Source: Cristatella mucedo (lineage: Eukaryota > Bryozoa > Phylactolaemata > Cristatellidae). From it: a stretch of 55,806 nucleotides of DNA. Positions 11,820 to 23,745 of the stretch are shown here, piece by piece. Position numbers and translations under genes: made by a program. Where the stretch lies: assembly GCA_009760855.2 (NCBI GenBank), contig WPIO01000407.1, forward strand, positions 1 through 55,806, in the 5' to 3' direction. Each line of letters opens with the position of its first letter. Within the stretch, counting starts at the first letter, position 1. The notes beneath the pieces are model-generated. The model saw nothing but the letters and a program-made list of their open reading frames with translations, searched no databases and had not been told where the DNA came from.

Positions 11820-11932
11820 AACTTTTACTCTTCACTCCAAAATAAGCAGTTGCATGAATAACGATCACCTAGGAGATTGGTGCTATCGTGCTTCTGTTTG
11901 CCCCATTTTACACTGGCTCCCGAGATAGGCCT

Positions 11933-11940
11933 GAACCGTG
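11933..11940. repeat. left 8-bp target duplication (GAACCGTG)
   Basis: It is identical to 12603-12610 and flanks the 662-bp element. Confidence 0.8.
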
Positions 11941-12008
11941 GGGGTACGGCCATTCCTACCCCCCCCCCCACATTTCCCCCCTAAGGGTAGGGCATTCCCC
12001 GTATATGG

Positions 12009-12030
12009 TTTAGGGTTTCAGGGTTTAGGG
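12009..12030 (+). repeat. telomere-like heptamer cluster
   Basis: TTTAGGG, TTTCAGGG and TTTAGGG in tandem, just inside the left end of the 662-bp element. TTTAGGG is not the usual animal (TTAGGG) or arthropod (TTAGG) telomere unit, so chance or element-specific origin is likely. Confidence 0.6.
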
Positions 12031-12460
12031 CAGGCTTCGCCTCCTCCACCTTAATCCACCCTTGCTCGTATTCGTCGCTCTAATTAGTTCGCTTTAATTA
12101 GTGCGCTATAATTAGTGCGTATTAGGGCGTAACTAGATCTCTTGAGATCAAGTTAGACTCAATAGACCTCTGAGGCTTCGCGCTCATTTGCAGGAACGTG
12201 CGGCACGCCATAGCCAACCCGCCACCAGCCTTGACGAGTACGAACAACAACTGGCAGCGTCGAGCGGGACCGAACTCCTGCGGGACCGAACTGAATAGCT
12301 CGCCGACCCCCACTGCCGAAACCGCCGCCGCAGTAGCAGCTGCCGCTGCTCACTCCATTAGAAACCATCCTTCCAATCCATTCATCATTCTACTTATACT
12401 GACTTTATTTATAGATATTTATTTATAGAATAGAGTGTGAACTTCATTTGATCATGTATA

Positions 12461-12464
<4 letters not shown>

Positions 12465-12535
<71 letters not shown>
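12465..12535. repeat. (TG)n microsatellite
   Basis: About 71 bases of TG dinucleotides near the right end of the 662-bp element. Confidence 0.95.
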
Positions 12536-12537
<2 letters not shown>

Positions 12538-12602
12538 TCTTAGTTATACATTCATCAACATATAGGGGGAAATGTCCTACGGGGGGGGGATGTCCTACAA
12601 CC

Positions 12603-12610
12603 GAACCGTG
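12603..12610. repeat. right 8-bp target duplication (GAACCGTG)
   Basis: Exact match to 11933-11940. Confidence 0.8.
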
Positions 12611-12659
12611 TTATCTATGCAGGGACTTTCCATAAATTTCAGTAATAATAATAACAAGC

Positions 12660-12880
12660 CGTTTTAACGTTTTTACAGCGCCCTAAAAGATCAAAATCTC
12701 TATGCAAGAGCTTTACAACTCGCTGCAAGAGAAGCTACGGTTCATGACATACAAAGAATAATGCTTAGACAAACATGCAAAAAGCATACAAATGTCATAC
12801 TTGGACCAGAATGTACATGCACACAGAACCACTGGTTAGTGCAACCCCAGGAAGTGACGGTTAGGGAAGGCAAAAAGCAG
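12660..12880 (-). repeat. unclassified repeat Y, copy 1
   Basis: Shares an ordered series of matches with 39415-39625: a 'CGCCCTAAAAGAT' start related to the SINE-B/LINE-alpha tail read in reverse, then CTCGCTGCAAGAGAAGC, then ATGCTTAGACAAACATGC and a CTGGTTA segment. It has no coding potential. Confidence 0.55.
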
Positions 12881-12887
12881 CTTCAGT

Positions 12888-13135
12888 CTTAATAATGATA
12901 ACACATTTGATAAAGCGCTCTCAGAGAAATCGATCTCTTTCTAGGCACGTAACATTTTCTGCAAAGAAGTACAATCAAATAGCAATCGTAGCATGCTCAA
13001 TAAACCACAAGAATAACATGGTTAAGGTGACCTGCACAGGGTCAGCATGTAAGTGTGGTTAGTGGCAGCAAGTACAGCGTCAGCATGCATAAGCACATAA
13101 AGGTCAAATTACAGGACCCACTAAATGCTGCGACC
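12888..13135 (-). mobile_element. LINE-alpha 3' end, reverse orientation
   Basis: The minus strand reads AGCATTTAGTGGGTCCTGTA, GTGCTTATGCATGCTGACGC and the tail CCTAGAAAGAGATCGATTTC, matching the 3' untranslated end of the LINE-alpha copies at 14750-15000 and 22330-22600. Only about 250 bases remain, as expected from 5' truncation. Confidence 0.75.
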
Positions 13136-14229
13136 ATTATGCGCGTTTTTATTTATTTTGATACGGTCAAGTAATAAGATGTGACGCAAGTCGGGCAAGT
13201 TCGTCCTAAACCACGCGTTTTAAGTGCAGCCCCGTGTTTGCAAGTATTCGCTGGCAAGCACTGTGAGATGGATATAGCGCACTGTGCTTTCGATTAAGAC
13301 AACTATCATTCTGAATAGTAGAACGCTATCCGTCTTGTGCGCCGATCATCCCACTGCTCAACCAGCCAGCGTGCCTCCTACGACACAAACTGCCGCAACG
13401 CACCACGGCAAGCGCCACATAAGTTTTACCATAATGTATGCTCCTCAGATTCAGCTCAGCTATTACGTTACTGCGGTGGCTGGTTGTTACGGCACATCAC
13501 CGATAGAGCTTAGTTAATGTCCGTCTGCTTCGAGGCTGCCATTTTGAGTATTCTTAGCGTTTCCGTGCGCAGGGCCTGCCGACATTCGCCATAGCGGACG
13601 ATTTCCGCAGTTACCGGAAGTTGCATATCTCCTATACTTTTTCGTCTGCGCAGCGGATCCCAATGACGCGTGAGTACACAAAAATGAGTTTACTAAAAGT
13701 AAGATGCCGTGCGAATGGCGAGCAGAAGCACTTTGGCCGGGTGATGGCCCACGACAAACGCTAGCATCTCAACAACTACGTCGCACGTCTTTATTCGAAT
13801 TGGATATCAAGTTATTTCATTTGATAATGTAATAAAAAACATTGATCTTATGATTCTAAGTGTAAGACGAGCTGCTAAACAGGCACCGCACAGCCGACAG
13901 CAGCAGCTTGCCCGGGCTCGTTGCTATCCCTGACCAAACTTGTATATTTTACTAAGAACTGCTCAATTTTTGCGCATAGATAAACAATAATTATCATCAT
14001 CGGTTATAACATTCTCAATTTCATGCAACAGTTAAGATACGCTTTTTTCCTGAACTGAAACCACGTGTATTTCCAAAGACAACTTCCGTCCGACCTTCGC
14101 CTTGTTCGTGGCTCTGTCTTCTGGGCTATCAGTTAGCTAGTCGTGCTCGAATTGAACGCGCGGATGGTCGTAAAACCTTGTATTTCTCCTCGATAACTAA
14201 TACGATGCATCTGTAGCAATGCGTTGTAA
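13136..14229. other. intergenic, nothing recognised
   Basis: A moderately GC-rich part (13200-13760) contains a 77-codon frame at 13284-13517 with no recognisable domain, followed by AT-rich sequence. No repeat match was found. Confidence 0.4.
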
Positions 14230-15030
14230 TAACATGAGTTCAGCTACATAACATTGCTAAAATTCAGGATTGTTTAGATAATGATACCACGTCCAAGTTG
14301 GTCCATGCATTCGTGACATCCCGTCTCGACTTCTGCAACTCACTGCTTACTGGCCTACCGGCATGTGCAATCAGGCGATTGCAGCTGGTGCAAAACTCGC
14401 AGCTAGGCTTGTCTGTCGTGAGCGTTGCAGTTGCCACGTCACACCACTTTTCGCCGACCTGCACTGGCGACCAGTCAAGCAACGGATTGACTTCTAGGTT
14501 TAGTCGCTCACTTTTAGGTCCCTTCATTCTGTGGCTGCAGCCTACCTGTCAGATCTAATCCCCCACCAGGCCAAGCATCGTACCTCCCGCTTCTCTGAAT
14601 CCAACAGTTTACCAATACCTCATACAAACCTCAAATCCTTAGGAGCCGTGCATTTAGTTTGTATGCTCCCTAAGCCTGGAGCTCACTCCCACTTGCGTCA
14701 GAACATCCCCTGACTTGACCACATTTAAAAAGAACTTAAAAAAACACCTATTTAGGACAGCATTTAGTGGGTCCCTGTGATTCGTCCTTCATGTGCTTAT
14801 GCGTGCTGACACTGTGCATGCTGCCACTAACCACATTTGCATGCTGACCCTGTGCATGTCACCCCTAACCATGTTATTCATGTTTTATTTATAAAACATG
14901 ATATAACTCACCATATTACTCACCATCCAATCGCGTTTCGCTTTGCAGCAAATGTAAAGCGCCTACAAAGAGATCGAGTTCTCTAAGGGCACTTTATCAA
15001 GTGCATTTTTATTATTATTTTATTCTGCTT
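14230..15030 (+). mobile_element. LINE-alpha copy 2, 3' part
   Basis: Starts abruptly in the late reverse-transcriptase coding region (equivalent to 'FVTSRLDFCNSLL', 'LQLVQNS'). It runs through the C-terminal remnant and 3' UTR to the tail AAGCGCCTACAAAGAGATCG and a short ATT-rich end. It is a 5'-truncated, frameshifted copy. Copy 3 starts within about 100 bases of its tail. Confidence 0.85.
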
Positions 15031-15259
15031 TGTAATTTACAGAACGATAGTTCTATGGTCGATCTGCTAAATTGTGTTCTCTATTCCATTTGCAGTACCC
15101 TCGAAGCAGTCTTTCGAATCTATTGTCCTGATTCCACCCGACATCAAGCTACCAACGGTGGCATTAGTCTATCGCCCACCAGATACCAAGTCCTCCTTTA
15201 TCTCAGCTTCCTCTGATCTCATTTCGATTCTGTGTGCTTGAAATCGATCTTTAGTCATT

Positions 15260-15835
15260 ATGGGTGATTTCAACATTCATTTTGATAACTCATCTGACGC
15301 CTTCAGCAATAAATTTCGCACACTAACTGACTCATTGTCTCTTGTGGCTCACGTGCATGGCCCTACTCACATCAAGGGTCACACACTCGACCAGATTTTC
15401 TCATACAACTGCACTTTGTCATCACCAATTATAACCAAATCCTGCTTATCTGACCACATGCAGATCTCATTCAGTCTGTTATGTATGCCCTCCTCATCCT
15501 CATCTAAAATCATCTGTGAATTGAGAAACCTCAAGACCCTTAACAACGGTGTGGTCCGTGTGAGAATATCGGCTTCGCCTCTGGTGCTCAATCCTCCTTC
15601 CGACCTGTCATCATTGGTAGATTGCTGCAACACGACCCCAGCTGACACGCTCGACGAGTTTGCACCTCTGACTAAGCGCACTGTGCAAGCTCGCCCGGAA
15701 GGCCTATGGTTTACCACAGACATTAAACTAGCCAGGTCCACTAAGCATAAGCTTGAAAAAACATACAAAAGATCAGGACTGACTGCCATCGACAGGCATA
15801 CAAGGACTGCTGTAGATCGTACCGATCGATCCTAA
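15260..15835 (+). pseudogene. LINE-alpha APE endonuclease C-terminal fragment
   Basis: A 191-codon frame starts MGDFNIHFDN, the catalytic GDFN motif of apurinic-type endonucleases. It ends the domain with TLDQIFSY and the SDHMQISFSL motif carrying the catalytic Asp-His. Upstream, the out-of-frame VYRPPD-like motif (around 15165) is the preceding part of the same domain. Downstream the frame runs into the linker and stops before the reverse transcriptase. In a live element this enzyme nicks the target DNA to prime reverse transcription. Confidence 0.8.
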
Positions 15836-16157
15836 CCAAGGCCAAGTTTCCTTTCTATATAAAATTGTTGAATCACAGGTGCACAAATCAAAAGTGCTAA
15901 TGACGATCAACCACCTCCTTAACTGCTCCCTGGTTAGCTCCTTACCTAGTGATCCTTGTGATTATCTAGCTGATCGCTTCTCTAGGTTCTTAGTCAACAA
16001 GATAGAATAAATCAGGGTGTCCGTCCCTAAGATGGCAGCATTCCCCCTAGAATCCTGTCCCACAATTTCATGCAGCACCTAAATATTTACATTCAAGCAT
16101 TTCACTAGTGACTTCGTCTAGAAGTTCGTATCCCAATCAAAAAAGACAACTAGTCTT

Positions 16158-17601
<1,444 letters not shown>

Positions 17602-18015
17602 TTTCCGGAATCTAACTGTTTACCCATACCTCGTACAAATCTCAAATCCTTTGGAGACCATGCCTTTGTCTGTATGCTCCCAAAGCTTGGAACTCATTTC
17701 TCACTTGCGTCACGACACCTGACTTGTCCACATTTAAAAAGAGACTCAAAATGCATCTATTTATCACAGCATTTAGTGGGTCCCTGCGATTGGTCCTTTA
17801 TGTGCTTATGCGTGCTGACACTGTGCATGCTGCCACTAACCACATTTGCATGCTGACCCTGTGCATGTCATCCTTAAACATGTTAGTCTTGTTGTTTATT
17901 GAGCATGCTACCACTAACCATTCGATTGTGCTTCCTTTGTAGCAGATGTAAAATGCCAAGAAAGGATTAAGTTCTCTGAGCACACTATACTCAATGCATT
18001 ATTATTATTATTACT

Positions 18016-18350
18016 ATTCAACGTGCCTATGTTCTGGCTCGTCCACTTGCCAAGATGCCTGTCGTAGAGCCCTATTGTATGTCCCACGGCACCTTAACTC
18101 CGTATGATCTAGTCGCAAGGCTTTTCTTGCAACTCGCTGCCCACTCATTTGACCGCTGAGTTACAAAGGCTTACGTTAAAAACATAAAGATTCCATGTTA
18201 CAGTAGCATATAATTTCGGTCTTTTAATTATGTAGGCAATCAACCGTCTTAGATTTAAGGTACCAGGTGGTATCAAAGGTTAGCCTAAGTGAAGTGCAAC
18301 TTTTTTGTTGGCACCTTGGTGGCTAATTCTTAAATGCCTGTGCCATTTCT
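18016..18350. other. intergenic, nothing recognised
   Basis: Sequence between the (ATT)n end of LINE-alpha copy 3 and SINE-A copy 4, with no gene or repeat match. Confidence 0.5.
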
Positions 18351-18490
18351 TGGTCTTCATCTAGGGATAAGGTGCTTGCACTTCACGACCCAGGTCATGG
18401 GTTCGAGAACTGCAGTGGGCAATCCTTTATTGCCGACTGCAAGCAGTGGTGATAGCAGTTAAGGCTCCTCTGCTGCTATATACAATAATG
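18351..18490 (+). mobile_element. SINE-A copy 4
   Basis: Short-head SINE-A with GGATAAGGTGCTTGCACTTC, a CACGACC/GGTCATG stem, B box GGTTCGAGAAC and body CAATCCTTTATTGCCGACTG. The end is lost or decayed after about 18490. Confidence 0.75.
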
Positions 18491-19862
18491 TTGCTATATA
18501 ATGATTGTTGCTTTCATTGTAATAGCAGATTGGTTACTAAGCATGAGGACAGCTCTTTTATTTTGAATTAGTCTTTAATTTTAATTGATGAATTAATAAA
18601 TGTCATGTTGATAAGCCTGATGCATAGGAGTTCGTGCATCATTTATTACATACACGCTTGTGCGTATGCTTGCCTGTGCATGTTTGTTTTTGGTGAACTT
18701 GGCAGTAATAGTACGATTTGTGTGCAGAGTTGTGGCTTTAAATAAGCAATGTACGAACCACTTGCATACGATTATTGTTCGAAAATGTTTTTTGTTATCA
18801 GAAAGAATTTAACTGTTGTTTAACGACAGTCAGTACACTCTGACTTGGATGTGTGTCGACCTTAGCTTGACTGACTGCTGGAATGCACTATTCGGCATAT
18901 GTATTCCTCTGAGTCTGCACTCGGTTTGAAGTTATCCTCATGCACAATCCGATGTTTTATTTGTGGACCTCCTTGGTAGTTTGCACGGGCGTGTGCAAGT
19001 GCATCTGTTTCCACGTGAATTTTTATTTTTTGATGCAAGTGTTACTAGAGGGGTGTTTGTGACTGCGTTTCCGTGTGAATGCTTGCGTAAATGAGTGCTT
19101 GTTTTGCTCTGAAACAATGCTAGCAAAACCAAACCAGGCCCCAACCCACACTCTCGGATACAGCAGGGCAGCTTACGATCCTGATTGCTAGGGTACTGCT
19201 CATTTTATAATATAATGACTTTTGAACGCCAGACTTTAGCCCTAATGTAACTAATTATCTGCTTACCACGTAAGGGGTCTCCCTTAACTTAAAACGTCAT
19301 GCAGAACGTTTACATAACATCCTGCACTGTGATTTAAAGAGGCCTGCCCAAGGAGTGAGATGGCATAAGGCGTTCCTGTGGTTCAGACAGGGGGTCTCGC
19401 CCTCTCTTCGAACAGAAGGAGCCCCTATACATCAAAATATAGAGTTTGGAGCTCAATGCATGTCTGTCTGCATGTATTGGTGAGTGATTATGCACATGTG
19501 TGTAGCTGCTTGCTTGTGTGTGTCAGTGTAAATGTGCATGTGGGTGTGTGCTTGTGCACATGTGTATGGGTGTGTGTTGTCAGTCTGTGTATTTGTACAA
19601 ATGTAAAGTGGCATTTGCATGTTATACCTATGGGCATAAAGGTGTTTGGCTCCATTAATTTTATTCTATAGTGATAGCATCCACCGCAGAACATGTATAC
19701 ACATTCGAAAAACATGCTGGACATGCAGGAAAGTTTGTCTGCAAATTCCGCTATTCCTTCGGCTCCTGATACCATGATGTCAATGGTTTCCAAAAGGCTC
19801 AGCAGAAGACCATGTACAAGGACCACATCGCTGGAAATATTGTTTGAGGCCATGTCGCTATA
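18491..19862. other. intergenic, no gene recognised
   Basis: Mostly TG-rich, low-complexity flavoured sequence (19490-19600 is an imperfect TGTG/TGCATG run). Frames here are driven by that composition and show no domain. Confidence 0.45.
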
Positions 19863-20020
19863 TCGCTGGTTTGGCCCAGTGGTTAAGGTGCTAGCCTCAA
19901 ACAAGTTCAAGGTGAATGTATATGGTGACCGAGGTCGTGGGCTCGAGCACCGTGGTATATGTAAAGCATCTAAATAGTGACTATAAGTTGTCTTAGGGCG
20001 ATATGCAAATGATTTGTATG
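19863..20020 (+). mobile_element. SINE-B copy 2
   Basis: Head TCGCTGGTTTGGCCCAGTGG, a head lengthened by about 20 bases relative to copies 1 and 3, the GACCGAGGTCGTGGGCTCGA box, and the family tail (AAGCATCTAAATAGTGACTA, then TCTTAGGGCGATATGCAAAT). More diverged than copies 1 and 3. Confidence 0.75.
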
Positions 20021-20189
20021 TTTTACATTATACACATACATAATTATATACATATATATATATACTGGGCTAATTTGCTTTGGGCAAATATGCATATGCC
20101 ATATTAATGTATATCTGACTCACTTAAATGCAATTTGCCTCCTTATACAACACACCGTTCGGAACTGTCAGGCATCAAGCAGCCTAATA

Positions 20190-21010
20190 ACTTTAATGCT
20201 TTGTCAATCACTTCTATGCCCATTCATTTCTGGGCTCTAGCCTAACCAACAAAATTACTCCCCAGCCAGGCTAGTAATCGTACCACCACTCTTATCATCG
20301 AAATCGTTGATTTATTTATCGAACTAACTTCAAATCCTTTGGATGATATGCCTTTAGTTTGCATGCTCCAAAAGCATTGAACTCACTCCCCCATGGGCAT
20401 CACGCCTAACCCTTACTTGACGCAGAGCTGGTTTGGTCTAGCGGTTAAGGTGCTCGCCCCGACCAAGATCTGATTGAGGTCATGAGCTCGAGCCCCGAGG
20501 CATATGTGAAGCGCTTGAATAGAGATTAAGTTCTCTTGGGGCGCTATATAAATGAATTATATTTGATGACATTTAAAAAAAGCTAACAGCAGATGTGCTG
20601 CTGGGTCCTTTTAATTTTTCCCTGTGTGCAAATGCTTGCTGGTGCATTGCAAGTTACCATTAGCCATATTATGCATGTTTACGCTGCATGTTACTAAGAG
20701 CCATAAGCTCATAAGAACCATAAGAACCATAAGCTCATGCTTCCTTTACAGCATAGGCAGTTTGTGGTTTCCCAAAGTATGCAACTCACTACCGACCGAC
20801 GTCATGACATCCCCTGACTTGAAATTAAATAAGTAGCTACTAACCCACCTTGCGCTCACAGCTTTTGCTCCTTCCATTTGAATTGTCGTCTGCGTGCGTA
20901 TGCTGGCTAATGTTGTGCATTGCATGTCTTTGCAATATACATGCCTCCGTGCAGGCCTACATAAAATGCCTTCAAAGAGAATTGGTTCTATTAGGATGCT
21001 ATTCAAATTT
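20190..21010 (+). mobile_element. LINE-alpha copy 4, 3' fragment (split)
   Basis: Matches the C-terminal and 3' UTR part of LINE-alpha (CTTCAAATCCTTTGGATGAT, GCCTTTAGTTTGCATGCTCC), is interrupted by SINE-B copy 3 at 20424-20563, then resumes at GACATTTAAAAAAAGC. A second partial match begins at about 20755 and ends in the tail AAATGCCTTCAAAGAGAATT near 21000, so it may be two overlapping relics. Confidence 0.6.
20424..20563 (+). mobile_element. SINE-B copy 3
   Basis: Closely similar to copy 1: GAGCTGGTTTGGTCTAGCGG, GCTCGAGCCCCGAGGCATAT, then the tail shared with LINE-alpha. It interrupts LINE-alpha copy 4 exactly between the 'CTTGAC' and 'CATTTAAAAA' segments that are continuous in other copies. 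Confidence 0.85.
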
Positions 21011-21769
21011 CAATTTTTGTGCTTATTAGTATAGAAACAAAAAGGTTTTGACCGTGGTAATCACACGGCTACACTTGAGAGTACTGTGTGTCTTACATCG
21101 CAAGTTGGCCAATAATACAGCACAATCTTCACTAAGCATACGCTGTATTCTGCTCGCTGTCTAAAGTTTTTTCTTTTGTAAACATACTTTCACATCTTCA
21201 GTTTTCTGCCGATGCTGATATTTGATGTGCGTAAAATATATACAAAATGGCATTTTTCAATGTCAACCGATATATTATGGTCGGTGCTTAAGCTTAGATT
21301 GCACACGTGCAGGTCAATACAGTAATTTTTTAGTTTATTTAACGGTTAGGTAATTTAACAGCTCTATTTATAAAGCGGGCAGAGCAGCAGCAGTGGCAAC
21401 CACTCGGGCTTGCAGGGGGCTTTTTATACAGAATTGCCACTAGCATCACTGGTACCCACTACTTGGGTCTTGCAGCGCAGCACCTCACCTGTAGGCCCAA
21501 TAGTGTACATAACGTGTCGCGGATGTGAGGAAATTTTCAACACACGCGTTGCTGTTTGAGACGGGTGCTCGAAGTTGAGGCTGTTTGTTCAAGCCTAATC
21601 ACATTTTGGGTGCTTCACATTTTCATTGCCAGCCTAGGGCCATGCACTGTCGGCTCAAAAAAGTCTAATGATTGTTGCCGGTAATGATAACAATGTTTTA
21701 TAGGCAGCAGGTAAATTCACATAAACAAACAATTTTTTCTAAAGAATGTTAGCTTGCCTTAGGTGTGCA
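21011..21769. other. intergenic, nothing recognised
   Basis: AT-rich sequence with no gene, repeat match or long frame. Confidence 0.5.
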
Positions 21770-22165
21770 CTAGCTGAACTGCTGCACCAGTTTCAGCCTT
21801 CCGTGCCCTCAGGTCCTGTGTGGACAATACATTAGCTGTCCCATTCCTCCGCTTAAAGACCGTTGGCGACAGAAGCTTTAGCTCTGCAGGTCCTAGACTG
21901 TGGAACTCGCTTCCACAAATTCTTAGGCAACGACAACTACTCTCCTACTGCCGACTATGGCACATCCTTTTCAGTGGTCCTGAGCTGCTACTTTTATGCT
22001 ACTCACTACCTCAACTGCTCTCCTGACTGTGCTATGCTTCCCACTTTCTCTTTGTTTCGTGAGACGAAGTCTGTTGGCTACCGAATGCGTACCGAAAGCC
22101 GCTTAGGCTGTGAGTTCGCTATACAAAACTCTCTTGCGTAACACCCACATAGTCTTTATGACTTT
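21770..22165 (+). mobile_element. LINE-beta copy 2, 3' end
   Basis: Encodes NTLAVPFLRLKTVGDRSFSS and RLWNSLPQILRQ, the C-terminal end of the LINE-beta protein. It then has the family's own tail (AGCCGCTTAGGCTGTGAGTT, CGCTATACAAAACTCTCTTG). It is 5'-truncated and does not share the LINE-alpha tail. Confidence 0.75.
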
Positions 22166-22329
22166 GTGGAGTTACAGACGGAGATACATGACATTACACT
22201 AGCAGCTGAGATTAGATGTTGCGTGACAGCAGCAGCTAATTCTCACACACTATAGCTATGAAGCGGTAATACGAGGTAGTCACATGGGCCCAACGCAGAT
22301 GCATCATTAAGTAGAACCAACTTGCTGCT

Positions 22330-22578
22330 TAATATCTATGCAGTACATTTAGGACAGCATTTAGTGGGTCCCTGTGATTCGTCCTTCACGTGCTTATGCG
22401 TGCTGACACTGTGCATGCTGCCACTAACCACATTTGCATGCTGACCCTGTGCATGTCACCCCTAACCATATTATTCATTTCGTTTGTTTTTCAAGCATTA
22501 TTTTACTTGCCATTCAATTGCATATCACTTTGCAGCAAATGTAAAGCGCCTAGAGAGAGATTAAGTTCTCTGAGGGCG

Positions 22579-22614
<36 letters not shown>
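22330..22614 (+). mobile_element. LINE-alpha copy 5, 3' UTR only
   Basis: A short, well-preserved 3' end: GACAGCATTTAGTGGGTCCC, the doubled GTGCATGCTGCC-type block, tail AAAGCGCCTAGAGAGAGATT and a clean (ATT)12 end (22579-22614). This copy shows best that the family ends in ATT repeats. Confidence 0.85.
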
Positions 22615-22616
<2 letters not shown>

Positions 22617-23497
22617 ATGCCACAGGACTGAACAGACTGTTCAGTAAATTTGTCAATAACCTGTTGTGAGTGCACACGCTAAATTTCTCCGTGAACCATT
22701 CAAATACTTTGGATGGAAGTGCACTAATTACTACGTAAATCGTTGTATTGGCCCAGAAAAAGTCAAGCGTGGCAACTTTTACGCATTGTAATCCTTCGCA
22801 GAAAGTGATGGCTCGCACTGGTCAGCCGTAGCTAAGAGATACAACGTACCGAAGAGCAAGAAAAAAATCAAAGTAGATTAATGTGCAGGCTAATTGCACA
22901 GCAAAATAGCAGATGTAAACGTCACGAATTTCGTTCCAAAAACATTTTGTCATTGTTATTTTAGCAAACCTTTACCAAGGTTCGAGACTGCCGAACATGG
23001 AGAAGCTGTGTAGAACAAGCTAACATGTCATGGCTTCAAGCATGAGAAGCTATCATTATTCTTATTATATGGATGAACAGGTTCAGCTTTTTAGTTATAC
23101 AGCTCCTTTGATCAATGCCTAGTCACGGTGGTAAAACATCTCATGGCTAAGGTAATTGCTGTATTCCTGTCGGTCGTATGTCTGGACCAGACGCTTTCAC
23201 CTTTGCCAAAAAACACTGACGCGAATGTTATATTCGCGTTATATTATTTTTGCTAGAGCAAGTTATTACCGTTCATTTTTCTTTTGCATAGCGGACACAC
23301 AAATTTGTCGAGGATTGGTTGATAGAAAAGCTGAATTGTGGAAAGGAGCTCAAACGTGCTTACACCTCGCCTAATACGGCCGTATACGGGCTACGCTGTA
23401 GCCCTGATAATAGAGCCTCACTTGTAAAGCAGCAGAAAATCCCTTGACAGCTATCAACGCCGCCTGCAGTAGACTATTAAATTAAATTAAATTAAAT
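22615..23497. other. intergenic; (TTAAA)n next to a SINE end
   Basis: Unrecognised sequence. The last bases (23475-23497) are a TTAAA pentamer run directly against the 3' end of minus-strand SINE-A copy 5, so it may be that SINE's simple-repeat tail. Confidence 0.5.
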
Positions 23498-23666
23498 ACT
23501 AGCTGATTTAACAGCCTCTTTTTTGTAGCGACAGAAGAGCCTTTACGGCTATCGCCACCGCTTCCAGTGGCAATAAAGGATCGCCCACCGCATGATTCGA
23601 ACCCACGACATCGGGACCGAGGTCGTGTAAAGCAACCGTCTTACCTAGTGCACCATCACGGCTCGC
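23498..23666 (-). mobile_element. SINE-A copy 5 (long head)
   Basis: The best-preserved long-head copy. On the minus strand: GAGCCGTGATGGTGCACTAG, GTAAGACGGTTGCTTTACAC, the GACCTCGG-TC-CCGATGTC hairpin, B box GGTTCGAATC, body, and AGGCTGTTAAATCAGCTAGT. Its 5' end is directly joined to another tRNA-like sequence (23667-23745). Confidence 0.85.
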
Positions 23667-23745
23667 CAACAGCAGGACCCGAACCCACAACCATAGCCAT
23701 GAGAAGCGAGATCCTTATCTCGTAGGCGATGTCCCGCGATGAGTC
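23667..23745 (-). other. tRNA-like sequence abutting SINE-A copy 5
   Basis: The minus strand carries CATCGCCTACGAGATAAGGA, then TCTCGCTTCTCATGGCTATG, then GGGTTCGGGTCCTGC. That gives an A-box-like and a B-box-like block in tRNA order, followed immediately by the SINE-A head. It could be a second SINE head (a dimeric SINE) or an unrelated tRNA pseudogene. Folding was judged by eye only. Confidence 0.4.

Larger units (their letters stand above)
11941..12602. mobile_element. 662-bp non-autonomous DNA transposon, undescribed
   Basis: The block is flanked by exact copies of GAACCGTG. Its ends are related inverted repeats. The left end reads GGGGTACGGCCATTCCTACC into a C run, then ACATTTCCCCC and later GTATATG. 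The complement of the right end reads GGTTGTAGGACATCCCCCCC, then ACATTTCCCCC and TATATG. There is no transposase frame. The interior has telomere-like heptamers, a short AATTAGT-type repeat near 12080-12120, a GC-rich centre and a 71-bp TG run. An 8-bp duplication fits hAT-like or other 8-bp superfamilies. The family is not recognised. Confidence 0.7.

Noticed and set aside
14264-14527. Minus-strand frames overlapping LINE-alpha (also 17280-17522, 28102-28359)
   Set aside because: The same antisense frame recurs in each LINE copy because the plus-strand coding region is shared; it is not an independent gene.
19378-19910. Frames of 97 and 140 codons on opposite strands
   Set aside because: Driven by an imperfect TGTG/TGCATG-rich stretch and a SINE-B border; no domain.
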